Assembly (NCBI GenBank): GCA_036852015.1
Contig: JAANDG010000634.1
Span: 1 to 64,000 of the forward strand
DNA: 64,000 bases
Direction: 5' to 3'
DNA from: Pelodera strongyloides
Taxonomy: Eukaryota > Nematoda > Chromadorea > Rhabditida > Rhabditidae
Both the position numbers and the translations under genes were made by a program. Shown here piece after piece: positions 11,612-27,664 of the stretch. Every line of letters begins with the position of its first letter. Within the stretch, counting starts at the first letter, position 1. The notes beneath the pieces are model-generated. The model was not told the DNA's origin. It saw only the letters and a list, made by a program, of their open reading frames with translations, and ran no database searches.

Positions 11612-14600
11612 ATGGAACCTGCCCCGTGCGATATACACAAATGGTCTCCAAGGAGAGTTATTCCGGAGAATAGCGTAGTAACTCCAGTGCTGCCGTTGCA
11701 TCTTGACGATAGTTATATGGATACAACAGTGAAATATGAACTGGTAAGCGTTGTGCTAGCCGTTGGCCGAATCAGTAGTAGCGAAACGCTAACCCCTTTG
11801 GAAAAAATTGCATATGATAAGCAAATCCTATGTATCTTATGCAAATTTGGTGCCTGACCAAATTTGTACGTGTACCAAATTTGCGTAGGATACATTGGAT
11901 ATGCGTATCATGTGCAAATTCCCCAGAGTAGGTACAATACTGCTTTAACTTAGGTGTGGGTAGATTTTTTAATGTTAGTCGTTTTGGCCTTTAACATAAT
12001 CAGGGTTTTCTCTCGCGTTTGTTTTTATGAGGAGGGGTCCGTGGTCCGTCTGTGTTCTTGGAGAGATAATGATGATGATATCTTTCAGAATGATGATCAG
12101 CCAGAAGTATCGACGAGTACTCCATATCGTGTAAAGGATATAATACCGAAACGAGGACGCGGTCGAGGAGTTAGGGGTGGGTATCTGTATCTGGAAATAC
12201 CACTTTTTGTTTTCTTTACTATTTTCTGAACCTTCTAGATCAGGCGCTTTGGACAATACCACGTTGTCCCTTACGTTTATCTCCGCGTTCACAAACAAGC
12301 ATGCATGTTGCGAGCTGCGATGACAATGTGTCTTCGTCTACAGTGTGATATTGTCATCTTTGTAGGTCGTCCGAAAATGGTGTCTTATCGAGAGTCGGTG
12401 ACGCCAGAAAGCCTTCCTGGAACATCCACGCCCAGAGTTGAAACGGCAGGTCTGTTTTGCTTAGATTCCACTTTTCTTTGCTCAAAAATGACTATCCCAG
12501 TCTTGTTTATCAGTTTTTTTTCAGGAAACACTTCGAAACGACCTCGACGCACTGGTGATACGTCAAACACAGGGTCGAAGATTGATTGGAGTGAGTTTTT
12601 TGTGATCTTTTGAACTCGTAGTGGTTTAGTGGTTATCACATCTGTACCACCCGGCGAGGGAATCATGGGCGATCTCCTGGTCTTAGCCCGAAGTTGTCGA
12701 GCAATTTTTCATCTGGAACTCGTCGCCCTCCTTGAATATAATTAACCATTCCACGCTTGAATATAATTAACCATTTGTTTTGTCGTGTGTCGGTTTGCCC
12801 GGAAGCTCCTTGCTTGGACTGCAAGTACCGTATGTCTTCTGTATACATGAATATCATCACCGTTTCCTTTTAGCGGTCGGCTTGCCCTCTCGCTCGTCGA
12901 GGAAAAAGAAGCAGGAAGATGAGATTGAATCGTGCGATATCGCAATTCATAAAGCTGTTCACGGCTTGATCAACTCATTAGTCAGGAGAGTCGAGAGGAA
13001 TCTGAACAGCGAGACGGTTGCGAATTATGTGGAGGTACCTTATTATTTTTTATTCAATATTTTGAAAGTTTGTTTGACGTATTGTTTTGTGATTTGTTGG
13101 TGCAGTGTATGCGTTAGTGTGTACCCTCGTACATTTCTTATTGCACTTCCAGAAAAATAAACCATCACGCAGAGGGCGAAAGAGTCGTCGCGGAGGTTCA
13201 AGACATATTCCGCTTCCGCGCGTCAAATTGAGCAAACGTAAGTGTTCATTTAAAGGGAAATACCGGCCGGTTTTTGAAACGCATCGTGGATAACTGAATT
13301 CTTACGCATTTATGCCAATTTGCTCGAATTTAGCTCGATTTCCTATTCTAATTTATGTTCATTTGCATAAGCCGCATAACAGTGCTGGTCTACTCGACGT
13401 GTTTTAAAAACCGGCCGGTATTTCGCTTTAATGGTTCGTACACCATAACTTAAATAGGGAGGATTTAGTACAGGTCATCAAGTCAGTTTGGAAGAGATAC
13501 TCTTGTTTATGTTTGCTATTGCCTTTGTTCGCCGATGGTCTCTTTTCTTATTTAGCAACAGAAAGTGCTGCAACGCTTGGTGCCGGAGTCAGTCAATCGA
13601 CCGTGGAAACTGTGTCGTATGATTATGCTGATGCCGTGGAAACTGTGTCGTATGATTATGCTGATAGTACGGATCAACGTTTAGCACCAGGAATGCACGG
13701 TGTGTTGAGTTTCGGGATCGAAACTAGTGTTATTTTCTATCATGTGTTTCGAAGAATTATTTCCTTGAAAGAACGTTTTTGTTTTAGATTTATCGATTAA
13801 AAGTCCTGATAAAATGTGTATTCAGTTTCAGAAACTCGCACTCCAGTGAAGAGACGTGCTCCGAAGAAGCGTGACTCCCGTCAGTCCGACGCTGGTCCGG
13901 TTCCGGAAACTCCAAGTATGATAGTTACTTCTTTTCCGTGACTTGGTGGTGGTTTTTACTCTGTTTAGTGTTAATTTTATTAAGTGCAATGCAACTGTTG
14001 TTTACCGATTGCTTGTGTTATGGCCTATTGAAGATGTTAATTTATTGTATTTGTTTTCAGAGACAGTTGTCCGTCCAAAACGGCTTCTTGACGGTTCCGG
14101 ACCAAAGATTGACTGGAGTAAGTTAATTTGGGTTTCGGCATAGTAAGAATCAAGTGCAGGCGAATATTTCGCTGTAACTGTATGATGTTATCTTGCCTGT
14201 GGCGCATCGGGTCGGTCCCGGAGCGAAATTCGTTTCCCGTTCCGTCGGGTTTAAAGCAGTATTGTACCTAGTTCGGGAAATTTGCATATGATACGCATAT
14301 CCTGCGTATCCTATGTTGGTGCCGGCAGCATCGTACGGGCACCAAACATTTGCGTAGGATACAGAGGATATGCGTATCATGGCAAATTTCCCAAAGTAGG
14401 TACAGACAGTACTTCTTTAATAATAATGGTTTATTGGAAGAGTTTACATTTCGTTGAATGTACTGAGTATTCAGGTGTCGGATTACAAGATAAGAAGAAG
14501 CCTAGAAAGACAACGGAAACCACCTCGGAGGAGAGCGACGCAAGGGTATTTAAGGCAGTTCAGACCGTGGTCAAGTCTATACTCACACGAGTGACAAACG

Positions 14601-17600
14601 AAACGGATGCCACCATTTTGACGTCGGAGCAATCGGTAAATTGTTTAGAAGTGTACCTAATATTATTATAACCGTCTACAGTATCGAGCTTCTGCTGAGG
14701 TGTTATTTGCACTTTGTTTGTTGTTCTGTGTGTAAGTAAGTGGTAAACAAATTCAGCCTCAACATCTACATCGCTTCGGTGCCGCACGGAAAGAGACTAA
14801 ACTGAAGAAAAGGAAACGTGGCGCCGCTGGAGCACTGCATTGGAAACATCGTCTCAAAGGTACGTGTGCATAGTTTTGGTTGCGTGTTGCGTTAACGGGT
14901 TTGTAACTTTTATTATCTATTGGAATTTATGTTGTTTGTAAATCAGATTAGACTAACTCCGTTCCGTTTCTATTTACATCGAATGATGAATGGAAGTGAC
15001 TTTGTGATTTCTAGTTGCCCGGGAGTTGCGACAGACGACTGAATGTACAGTATCGACTTTACCTTTACCCACTTTACCGTCAGCAACAGCAGGTACGCAT
15101 TGGTATACTGTGTACAGATGAAAGAAGTAAGGAGGATATTACAGCTTACAGCATACGCGAATGCGAATTGAAATCCGCCACATTGATGCATCGAACCTTT
15201 TCGTGAATGAAGGTGAACTTTACTCATAGCCTCCTCTTTACAGATGTCCGAAGTGAGGGGATTTCGCAGGCAGTTCCTCCGAATATAACCGGAATATGTG
15301 TACGTCTTTATTTGATTAGTTAAGAACTCATATTTGCTTACGTCACTTATTTACGTGTAGCCTTTAGCCTCCAACGTTGCGTGCTTCCCTGTTTTCATCG
15401 TCTACCTATAGTAATGTGGTGTGTGACCTGAGGCCATATTCACCACTCCGATTCCCTTGGGGAAATATTCCCTGGGGACAGAAAATATCCTTCTAATGTG
15501 AACACGCAGAGAAAAAGACGGGCAATACCCCATGGGGAATTGAGTGGTGAATATGGCCCCTGGATTCTGCATTTGACCGTATTTCTGTTTTGCTTTAGAA
15601 AGAGGCCGATGAAGATGAAGGCGAGTCTATAGAGGTGAAACCTCGAAAGATCTTGAAGATTGAGACGCAGAGTGAGCGAATTGTGAAGACCCCATCAGCT
15701 GATGTGTTCTTGGCGATATACAGGGCGAGACAGGAGGCTAGGAAGAGGTAAGGGCTGATTGCTTTGTGAATGCGTGCATGTTTGGGTAACAAATATAAGG
15801 GAAAGGGAGCGAGATATTTGTTTGTTTATTTGCTATATTCTACGTGCTTCTTACATTTGTGTCTTCGTGGGTTTTGTACCTTTTTAATCGCATGAGAAGC
15901 CATGAGGAGTTGGTGCTCGTGTGGAGCTTTACTGATGCACTGGATGTGGTAATCGTGCATCGTAATAAGTGTGCTTCCTTGCAGACGCAGTGAATCTGCC
16001 GTATCCCCATTGCCGTTGAGGTTGGAACGAAAAGATAAAAAGGAGTCGTCTCCACATCCGATTCATTTGGAGACATCTGATACAACTAAAGGTAATCGTT
16101 AGATTCTGATAAGGTGAAGGGTTCTGTATGATACTGTACCCATGGTCGAGGTAGAGGTTACCAATTACCACTGTACAAAGTACAAGGTGCCCCTAATACT
16201 TCACTCTCTTGTTGGCTCCCCTTGGTTCTAGTTGAAGTCATCTCGTTTCTTAGCCCTTTTATCGATCGGAATAACATTTACATGAATTCAGTATAGGATC
16301 GATTGAGAAGATGGTGACGTCAATAAATGTTGAACCCGCACAGGAACTAGAACTAGACACCCATCAGCCTTCTTATTTGGAACGAAAGGAATCGATTGTC
16401 GACGATGATGATGATCAGAGTTCATGTGACGAGCAGAGCCAAGGTTCCTTTGCCTCGTTTGTATTGTTGCCTTTCTTGTAGAATGTTTATATAGTTTCCA
16501 CGATACACTTCTTAAAGCGAAATACCGGCCGGTTTTTGGAATTTGGAACATATCGAATACACCAACATACTTATGCAGCTTATGCAAATGAACATAACTT
16601 AGTATAAAAATACGAGCTGAATCTGAATTCGAGCAAATTAGCATAAATACCTAAGTATTCAGTTGTGAACGATGTGTTTCAAAAACCGTCTGGTAATTCG
16701 CTTTAAAAAATGTTGATCACTCACGTGTCTCAAGCTTTTCCCGATGCTTATGACTATGACTTCTGAATTCGATTTTTTCTAGAAAACTGGGAAACGGCCA
16801 CAGTGATCAAAGTGCCCGTACTCAAGAGAAAAGAGGAAATCGTAAGTAAACTTGAAAGCAATTGAAATAAGGACCTTTGTTTTCCTGTCACGTATTTGGT
16901 CTTTAGTATGAATTTAGAGTGAACGGTTGCTGCTTCAAAGCCCATTGGAAGACAAACTTATTCATTAACTATGATTGTTCGTAGGATCGCGGAGGTTCTC
17001 CTCTCGTACTCTACACGAAATCCAACCGTGAGTGGAAAGAAGGAGAAAATGTAGAAACTGAGAGTACGCCCGTTGGAAGCACAATTAAATTGTTGGATGG
17101 TATGACAGCGAGTGGTCCTCTTCAACATTCAGATGGACTGGAATTCAGGATAACGGTGAGAATTGTTCAGTTTGCTAAGCAGGAAGAGCACTGTACAACT
17201 GTAAGGACTTATTTATTTATTAAAGAGCATGTCGTGGTGGGTAGTGCAAAAGATATGATGAAGATTAAAAAAAGTATCAGCATATTTAACTCATTGGTAC
17301 TGCCGTGTAAAAATTATACAGTAGGACTTTCTGATTTATTTAAGAACACGGTAGGGTGTGTATTACAACATATATGATGAAGATTTAAAAAGTATCAGAA
17401 TATTTAACTCATTGGTACTGCCGTGTAGAAATCTGTGTAAAGGGCAAACTTGTCAACAATCGGAATGGGGTTGTTGTATGTTGTACGGTTGGATTAGTGT
17501 GGATTTAATCGCGTCTTATTGTGACAAATACGATAAGAACTCGTTGAAACATTTAGTGTAGGATAAAGAAAAGCAATTGTTTGCTGCAAGGATATACGGC

Positions 17601-20600
17601 ACTGTGGGGCTCGTAGGAATATGCAAGGCTTCTTCCGACTGGTTCAGAATATGTGTACTATTCAGGCGAAATTTTTGATGTGTGGAACTAATGCGCTGGA
17701 TCCAGACAGCTTTCCCGAAGATACTTGTTGGAAGTTTTGTCACGCTGAATCTCGTTCAGAAAAGGTGAGAAGATTTGTCCGTTAATCCGTGAGCTGCGAG
17801 GGTTATGTTATTTTTTTAAAGATATTTATGATAGATAGATTTTTAGGTATTTCTTAGTCGGGTCGGTTTTACCGTAGTTGACACGTTGACAGCAGGACGC
17901 GGTGTGACTGTCAATTGAAACCGTTACCAAATGGTCGGTGACAAGTTGCGGCATGAAGGTGTTATCCATGCTAGTTTGAGTCGTTGCGAGATCTTGTCAT
18001 TTCTTTTTACTAATACAGATTTAGGTGGACCCGTTGTTGTTCAAGCGTCTCTGCTCTCTCCAGGAGAGTGGCACAGGGTTGGTGTTCTTACTGTATCTTT
18101 ACTAGTTTTGACCGTTCTCCATAAGAGCTTAGAAAAGTTAAAAATATCCTATTTGTGTGATAAACGTATTGATCTTTATAATAGTTTATTCATAAAATGG
18201 GATATGTGCGTATAACTGTTTGTGTATTCATTTAGGTTTACTGCAGCGTTTTACTGCGCCAATGGAAAGGAGTACGAAGCCAGCCTGAGCATTATAAGTA
18301 AGTTTCGCCTTTGCCTTTGGATGCTCGATCGGTGCGCACTGTCTAAATAAGTGTGTATTCTTTCGCTTTATTCTTTCTATTGAAATGAAATGATGAAATG
18401 ATTTATTACTGACAGACAAAAATCAATCAGCGCTCGTACAAACAATAACAATGTAAATTCTATTAAAAGGAATATTTCGTAATTTTAGATCCCGACGCAC
18501 ACCAAAAAGGATTCTACATGGTACAAGTTGAACAATATCCGTTTGTCACTTTTCTCGACACCCGCCCACAAATTGCACCATTGAAGATGGGCGAAGTATC
18601 AACGTCGGCATTGGAACAAGATTCGGTAGGTTTTGAGTTTGAGGCCATTTTTTTCATCCTGTATTTGACTACTACGAATTGCCTTCCGTTGTTTTCTCAA
18701 TTCATGTTACTCGTAGCTTGGTGAATAATGAACCATGCCTGTAATCTCGTCTATGTATGTTGAAAGATTCTTCTTTGGCTGGCTTAACATTGTAGTTCAT
18801 TGTCGCTAGGCTAGGCCTTCCCAGCTTTCGTTTTATTTAAGAGGAGAGTTTGGGATGTTTTATGTGTTATCTGAGTGTTTTTAGGATTTGTCACGTATGA
18901 TTAGTGTTCTCTTGTATTCGCCAACTGTGCCCGATTATGAGTGGAATTTCGACGAGGAAAGCATTGACGATGAAGAGAAATTTGAGTATGTTTGTTTGTT
19001 TTATGTTATACATATACTTAAGAGCCCCTAGCAATTACAGGCTCTAAAACAAGGCGCGCGCCCATTTCCAAATTCTTAGAGTAGGGAATGACTATGACCG
19101 TCCGTTGTGGGATTTGCCGATTTCTCTTTGTTCGTCCTACTGTGTTGTTACTATAGTTTATCTTGCACTGATCTAATAAAAGTATTTATTTGTTTGCTAT
19201 TTATTTATTTATTTCGCGCATTGTGTTTTAGAGCGTCAGTTATCCCGTTGGCAGACTGTTTGTGGAAGGTGGAGCTAAGGATCAAGATGTTTAGCTGGGC
19301 TTCTGATGGTGGTACATATCAGGTATGTGAGCCCGTTGGGCGTAAATGGACGTCATCGTAATAAACCGTGTAAAAGGTATTGTACGAAAAGAAAACTATG
19401 AGAAAGAATTTAATAAAGTGTAAGAAAAGGAAACATATACAAAAGTACCCGGTAATACTAAATAGAAATGGCGTGGTGCCCGTTGCCACAGTATATCAGC
19501 TATGCGTTTCACTAAACTATAAGTTTACAGTCTACTTCGGAGATGGTCTTTTGGTCTGTTCAGGTGCGCGGCCTATCTTGCTAGTGACAATAGCGTGTAA
19601 TCTGCGTTTTCGAAAGTTATATATGGATATGTATAAATAACATTTCAGTTGAGCGCATCGAATGAGTTTGGCACATCTCAGATCGTGGTTCCTTTGATGG
19701 CCGACGTAAGTTTTCTTAATACTTTGCAGTAGTTACTAAAGTGTACGGTAGGCGGCAGGCTGTCATTTTGGAATAAAGTGACCGGGTCCGGCTCTCGACT
19801 CATTTACGTTACCATTACGGTTAACCGATGTATTTCTAAGAGAATTGTTATACTGCCGCCCCGTAAAATGGAGTTTATTTTGAATTTCGATTTGAGTTGA
19901 GATTTTAACTTGATTATTTCATTTGGAATTCTATATTTTCAGGACAGTAAGCGCGTTCCTCAACTCGTCAGGGACATGGAGATCATTGAAGTGGTACATG
20001 ATTTCGAGCCCGCACTGACATTAGTGGCCAAGTTCAAGTCGAGAGGTCAACCAAAGGTAAGGATCTTATAACCATTATTAGCATGTTTATATTTCACTTT
20101 AGGAAATTTGGGATGTTCAATGTGAAGGAACTGGGTACAACTCATAATATGTATTGGAGTTAGGATCAGCTTTCAGCCTTTGATTGTGTTTCTTTACTTC
20201 TTTGCACTCATTTGCATTCCTAGAATATTAGCTAAACTTTATATTAAAAATATTAACAATTTAAAATATTAGCTAAACCAATTTAAAATATTAGCTCTGT
20301 CACCGCTGACCGCTATTATTATTGCTATCCTAAATCCTAGGCGGAATGGAGCTATCGTGGGCCGTGTGATGAAGAGGAAAGAATACTTTCAAATGATGAT
20401 AACTATGAGATAACGTTAACAAAGGAATCCCCACGATCTATCGTTTACACGGCACAACTGCTAATCAAGGAATATGAAACGGTAGGGTCATAGTTATTTT
20501 GCCATCTGGAACTCGTCGCTTACTGCTCAGTGCTCAGGATCTATGCGGAACATGTGATAAGCAAACATTGAAGCTGTATTCTCACCCTTGAATAAAGGTG

Positions 20601-20967
20601 CACGCTCTTAAATCGTAAAACATTATAGTTATGGAAGTATGATCCTTTTCGCAGTCATTCTAGATCGTGACCATGTTGTCAAAGTTTGAATTTGAAAAAT
20701 TAATGTGTGGGGTGTGTCTGAAAGCACTCTGTAAGAAGTAAAGTAACCTCACCGCCTCTTCCGATCTTCCCCATAAGCCTATGCTAGGAGGGGTGCTTAT
20801 AATATTTGAAAGTTCAGTACGTGTTAGCTGATTTATTATTGTTTTTTTTGTATTATTGTGTATAGTATTGATTTAAGAATTCGAACGGCGGTCTTTATAT
20901 GGTTCGCTTGACCAACTCTGTCGGCACTGTGCTTCACGTTGTTGACGTCGATCGACTTTCTTCGTAA
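11612..20967 (+). CDS. AT-hook protein with C-terminal Ig-like repeats, function unknown
   Basis: Twenty-seven phase-consistent exons encode 934 residues: 11612-11743, 12089-12176, 12366-12449, 12525-12590, 12874-13034, 13153-13237, 13556-13699, 13826-13915, 14061-14117, 14475-14635, 14757-14859, 15244-15299, 15599-15747, 15985-16091, 16297-16443, 16783-16841, 16985-17155, 17666-17764, 18025-18077, 18236-18297, 18489-18625, 18885-18985, 19232-19322, 19649-19705, 19943-20056, 20341-20481, 20878-20967. Residues about 65-78 form an AT-hook (RGRGRGVRGRPKM, core RGRP across an exon junction). Two copies of a basic cassette follow (about 101-205 and 253-390). The C-terminus has Ig I-set-like repeats: WASDGGTYQLSASNEFG near 800, and GQPKAEWSYRG through GGLYMVRLTNSVG at about 820-925; an earlier third repeat is weaker. 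No signal peptide or membrane segment is visible. A nuclear, DNA-binding role is inferred from the AT-hook and basic runs. The ATG is the first in frame; an upstream coding exon is possible. Confidence 0.75.
11780..11948. mobile_element. TTAA-flanked inverted-repeat element, family B, copy 1
   Basis: Arms of the type GCAAATCCTATGTATC...ACCAAATTTGCGTAGGATAC face each other, and the right end reads GTAGGTACAATACTGC followed by TTAA. The left terminus is eroded. It lies in the first intron of the AT-hook/Ig gene. Too short to encode a transposase, so non-autonomous. Confidence 0.75.
12618..12738 (+). mobile_element. SINE-like repeat with tRNA-like head, copy 2
   Basis: The head reads GTAGTGGTTTAGTGGTTATCAC, close to the D-arm and A-box region of a eukaryotic valine or glutamate tRNA, with a degraded B-box region. 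The shared family body follows (GGGCGATCTCCTGG, CCCGAAG, GTCGAGCAATTT, CATCTGGAACTCGTCGCC). It is the only copy seen with a recognisable tRNA-like start and so defines the family's likely origin. Confidence 0.65.
13250..13431. mobile_element. TTAA-flanked inverted-repeat element, family A, copy 1
   Basis: TTAA occurs on both sides. Internal ends are AGGGAAATACCGGCCGGTTTTT and AAAACCGGCCGGTATTTCGCT, a nearly perfect inverted repeat. The core carries TTTGCTCGAATTTAGCTCGATT. No reading frame for a transposase; non-autonomous. It lies in an intron of the AT-hook/Ig gene. Confidence 0.88.
14250..14421. mobile_element. TTAA-flanked inverted-repeat element, family B, copy 2
   Basis: TTAA on both sides encloses AGCAGTATTGTACC at the left and a related inverse at the right. 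Long arms (GGGAAATTTGCATATGATAC / GTATCATGGCAAATTTCCC) are separated by a GC-rich centre near GGTGCCGGCAGC. Non-coding. Confidence 0.88.
15432..15558. mobile_element. Short inverted-repeat element, family C
   Basis: GGCCATATTCACCACT at the left and its exact complement AGTGGTGAATATGGCC at the right bound a 127-base segment. The interior also has matching CCTTGGGGAAAT / ATACCCCATGGGG parts. Only one copy is seen here. Confidence 0.7.
16512..16706. mobile_element. TTAA-flanked inverted-repeat element, family A, copy 2
   Basis: TTAA flanks both ends. Ends are AGCGAAATACCGGCCGGTTTTT and AAAAACCGTCTGGTAATTCGCT. The core is in the opposite orientation to copy 1 (CTTATGCAAATGAACATAA). It lies in an intron of the AT-hook/Ig gene. 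Confidence 0.87.
17254..17440 (+). repeat. Local direct duplication in an intron
   Basis: A block beginning ATGATGAAGATT(T)AAAAA and running through GTATCAG(C/A)ATATTTAACTC to GGTACTGCCGTGTA occurs twice, about 115 bases apart. It is intronic and the intervening sequence is not coding. Confidence 0.75.
20499..20615 (+). mobile_element. SINE-like repeat, copy 3, 5' truncated
   Basis: It starts inside the family body at CATCTGGAACTCGTCGC and runs through ATGCGGAACATGTGATAAGC to AATAAAGGTGCACGCTCTTAAA. It sits in the last intron of the AT-hook/Ig gene. Confidence 0.7.
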
Positions 20968-22937
20968 TAGTTAGTTGCCAGAAACCTACGTATATCATTT
21001 TAAAGCCGTATTGTACCTCTTTAGGAAATTTGCAGATAACGCAAATCCTATGTATCCTAAGCAAATTTGGTGCCCGTCCAGCAAGCTTCCGACACCAAAT
21101 TTACATAGGATATGCGTGTCCTATTCAAATGTCCTAAAGAAGGTACAATACTGCTTTAATATTTCTGATACAGCTTGTTAAACCTAATAACGTGTATGTA
21201 TTCGTATAACATATCACCTTATGATAGATAGTATTGATTACAAAAGTAACGCACAACTTTTTCCCCAGTATTTTCAATGATGATTCGATGCGATGCACTA
21301 GAGATTCTGGATTTTTTTCAAATAATATTTTCTGTGTTTGTAAAGTTGTTTACTCTTGTATATATTATCTTGATCTCTATGTCTGGATGCGCCTGTGTGT
21401 CCCGTTAGAGATTCTGAACTTGTTCTGAACTTGTAAGTTTGTGTGTTTCTAAGATAATTCTTCTCATGTACGATGCATTATCTTGGTCTGTTGTCTTGTC
21501 TGTTCCATCCTGAGCTTACTTTGCCCATGTTTATACATTGAACTCTAGGTCCAGAGTGTGGGGTGTGCTTCTCAAATTGTCTACTCGTGTGTGTACTAAT
21601 CATGTACTCATGTATATACTCATATTCATGTATATGAATACATGTACTCTGCATATTCTCATACTCGTGTACATACATTAATACATGTACTCATGTATAT
21701 ACTCATAACCCATGTATATACATTAATGCATTATTATCTGTTAGTTATGTTGGTCTCTAGTGTCCGGGGTGTGCCCGTGTGTCCCCCCCCCACTCCAGCA
21801 CGCCCCCTCTTCTGTTTGCCCCGGTCCCAGTCAATAATTCTTGTGGTGTTCTGTGTGGGTGCTGGCCATGTGAGCGCGCCCACGCCTTCCCGGGCCTGTG
21901 TCGGGGCTGGTCCCTTTGCCCCTCGGACCCTCTCCCATTCTATCCCACACTCCTCTCCTCTCTACCCACACTCTTTACCCTCCCTCACCCCACCCCCCTC
22001 CCTCGCCACACACTCACTATTACACCCCCCGGTCCATTTGCCAATATTCAACTGATTGGTGTTGGCTTCATCTCATTTTTGTAGCTTGTAGTCTATAAGT
22101 TTGAGTGTTTATGATATACTGTACAGTTTAGATTTAGTATCTATGAACTCTACACCACAAAGGTGTTCATCCGATCTCGATCAAGAATGTAGCTTAAGTT
22201 CCAACCCTGAAGTAATTCAGATAGTTTAGTATGTTAGTTATGCTAATCAGAGGGCAACTTAGGTTTTATATTATATCAATGATTAAGAACAGGAAGGAAC
22301 TCAAGTGACATTTTCAGTGACCTTATCATTATCCATTATTGTCATTGCCAAAAGCTCTGACGCTTTGGTCTATTTTACATGTGGAGGTTATGATAGTCTC
22401 TCGTACATATAATTCTGACGTATAGTAGGATTGAAAACTGTAAATTGAAATGTCTTTGCTTGGTTTGGTGTTTTGATTATAATGTACATATGCTTGTGTT
22501 AATTTATTAACATTTTATCCTACTCCCATACGTATCATGCTTGTATTATCCTTTTCGCTTCAAAGAGCTTACTTTTTTGATAAACATAATTTTTTCCAAC
22601 TGTGGGATGCATCTTGTTTTCATATCTGGTTACGTTCGGGCATATTACTAGATGAAACAAATTTAGGAGTTAGAATTGAAGTTTGATTGTGGGTTACGTT
22701 AAGAGTTCCTAACATTGGCATCTTCTACAGTACCCGTTTGTAAGTTGTTTCTCATTGTTCGTCCTAGATTTTAGCGAACTTCGTTCGTGAGCTATCGAAC
22801 GTTTGTTTTTTAATCGGTCTAGTTGATAGTTGGTGCCTTACCTTAGTTTGTGATAATATTAGTGTGTTGAAGAAGATATGCCGAGTTCCTTACATTTAGT
22901 GCATTTTTGTTGTTTGTGTAACTTACATGTTTAGGGC
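20968..22937. other. Intergenic, AT-hook/Ig gene to EGR-type gene
   Basis: No coding region is supported. It holds a family B element at 20998-21159, a CATGTA/TACATG-rich stretch at about 21595-21730 (repeats of ATGTACTCATGTATATACTCAT), a cytosine-rich stretch at 21780-22040 and T-rich DNA to 22930. An acceptor-like TTTAG just before 22935 suggests an upstream non-coding exon for the EGR-type gene, so its promoter is probably in here. Confidence 0.55.
20998..21159. mobile_element. TTAA-flanked inverted-repeat element, family B, copy 3
   Basis: TTAA at 21000-21003 and 21156-21159 flank AGCCGTATTGTACC at the left and its partner ending GGTACAATACTGC at the right. The arms carry CAAATCCTATGTATCCTA and the complementary TACATAGGATATGCG. 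Non-coding. Confidence 0.85.
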
Positions 22938-26753
<3,816 letters not shown>

Positions 26754-26881
26754 ACGATGTTGGTTTATGTAAAGTGGATATGTTTCAAGTGGACTTCAAA
26801 TCTGCGTACGTTTAGAACTGATTGTTTATTGAGCCCTTGAACATGATGAGGAAGATTTATTTTTGAAGAAGAAAATTTTAA

Positions 26882-26887
26882 AATAAA
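26882..26887 (+). terminator. Candidate polyadenylation signal, EGR-type gene
   Basis: AATAAA lies 129 bases after the stop codon, the first such hexamer downstream. Further AATAAA hexamers, for example at 27546, could be used instead. Confidence 0.35.
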
Positions 26888-27655
26888 TTTCTTCAAACGT
26901 AACCGATTTGAATTATTCTTTTTGGAGAAGTTAAAACAAGTTAGCGGAATATGTATTAGAATGCTACACGGTGGTTTCGTTGAATGCTTGTATAGCCATT
27001 TAATTAAACATCCCCTCTTTTCCCGTTTGACCAAAAAGAGCTATAGCTCCGACTAATTGTGTTTTTTTTTTTTTGAGTTTTTGAAGTTAGTGAGTTGCGG
27101 AATGATGAGGCCATGATATACGATAGTTGTTGAGCATTTATTTGTATTCAATATTTAATTTTTTTAACTTTTACTCTTGTTGTGTATCTTGTGCGTTTTA
27201 TTGTTTTAGAAAGCTTCAGTAATTTCCAGTTTTGTGCAATATTTTTTGTGTGAACGTTTATGGGTATTTCCAGCAGGCTGCTGTGATTCTGGTCAATGAT
27301 CATTAATGCTTTAATATTAAGCCATTTTGGAAGTTTTATTAACTTTCTAGTCAAACAGGCGGCCATTTCTTTTGCATATATTATTGTTTTGTCTCTCTAA
27401 ACATTGCAGTTGCCTAATTAATATATGTGCTTGTATTTATGAAAATATGTTAATTTTCATTTTCATTTTTTATTTGATTATTCCATTTGTATCCTTTTAA
27501 CTTTTCTTTCAGAGGTTATGCACTTTTTCCAGTTATGATCTTTTCAATAAATTTTTAGTAACTAATATGATTGTTTAGATGTTTGTGGTTGTGCCCCACT
27601 CGGTTTCTTTCGACTTTATATTTGTTCACTGGGTGTTATATCTTTTTACGCGGCA

Positions 27656-27664
27656 GGCGCGAAA
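27656..27664 (-). promoter_or_regulatory. Candidate E2F site upstream of Ku70
   Basis: GGCGCGAAA, the reverse of TTTCGCGCC, is a perfect E2F consensus 270 bases before the Ku70 ATG, with a second GGGCGGGAG about 100 bases downstream. E2F control is common for replication and repair genes; binding here is inferred. Confidence 0.3.
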
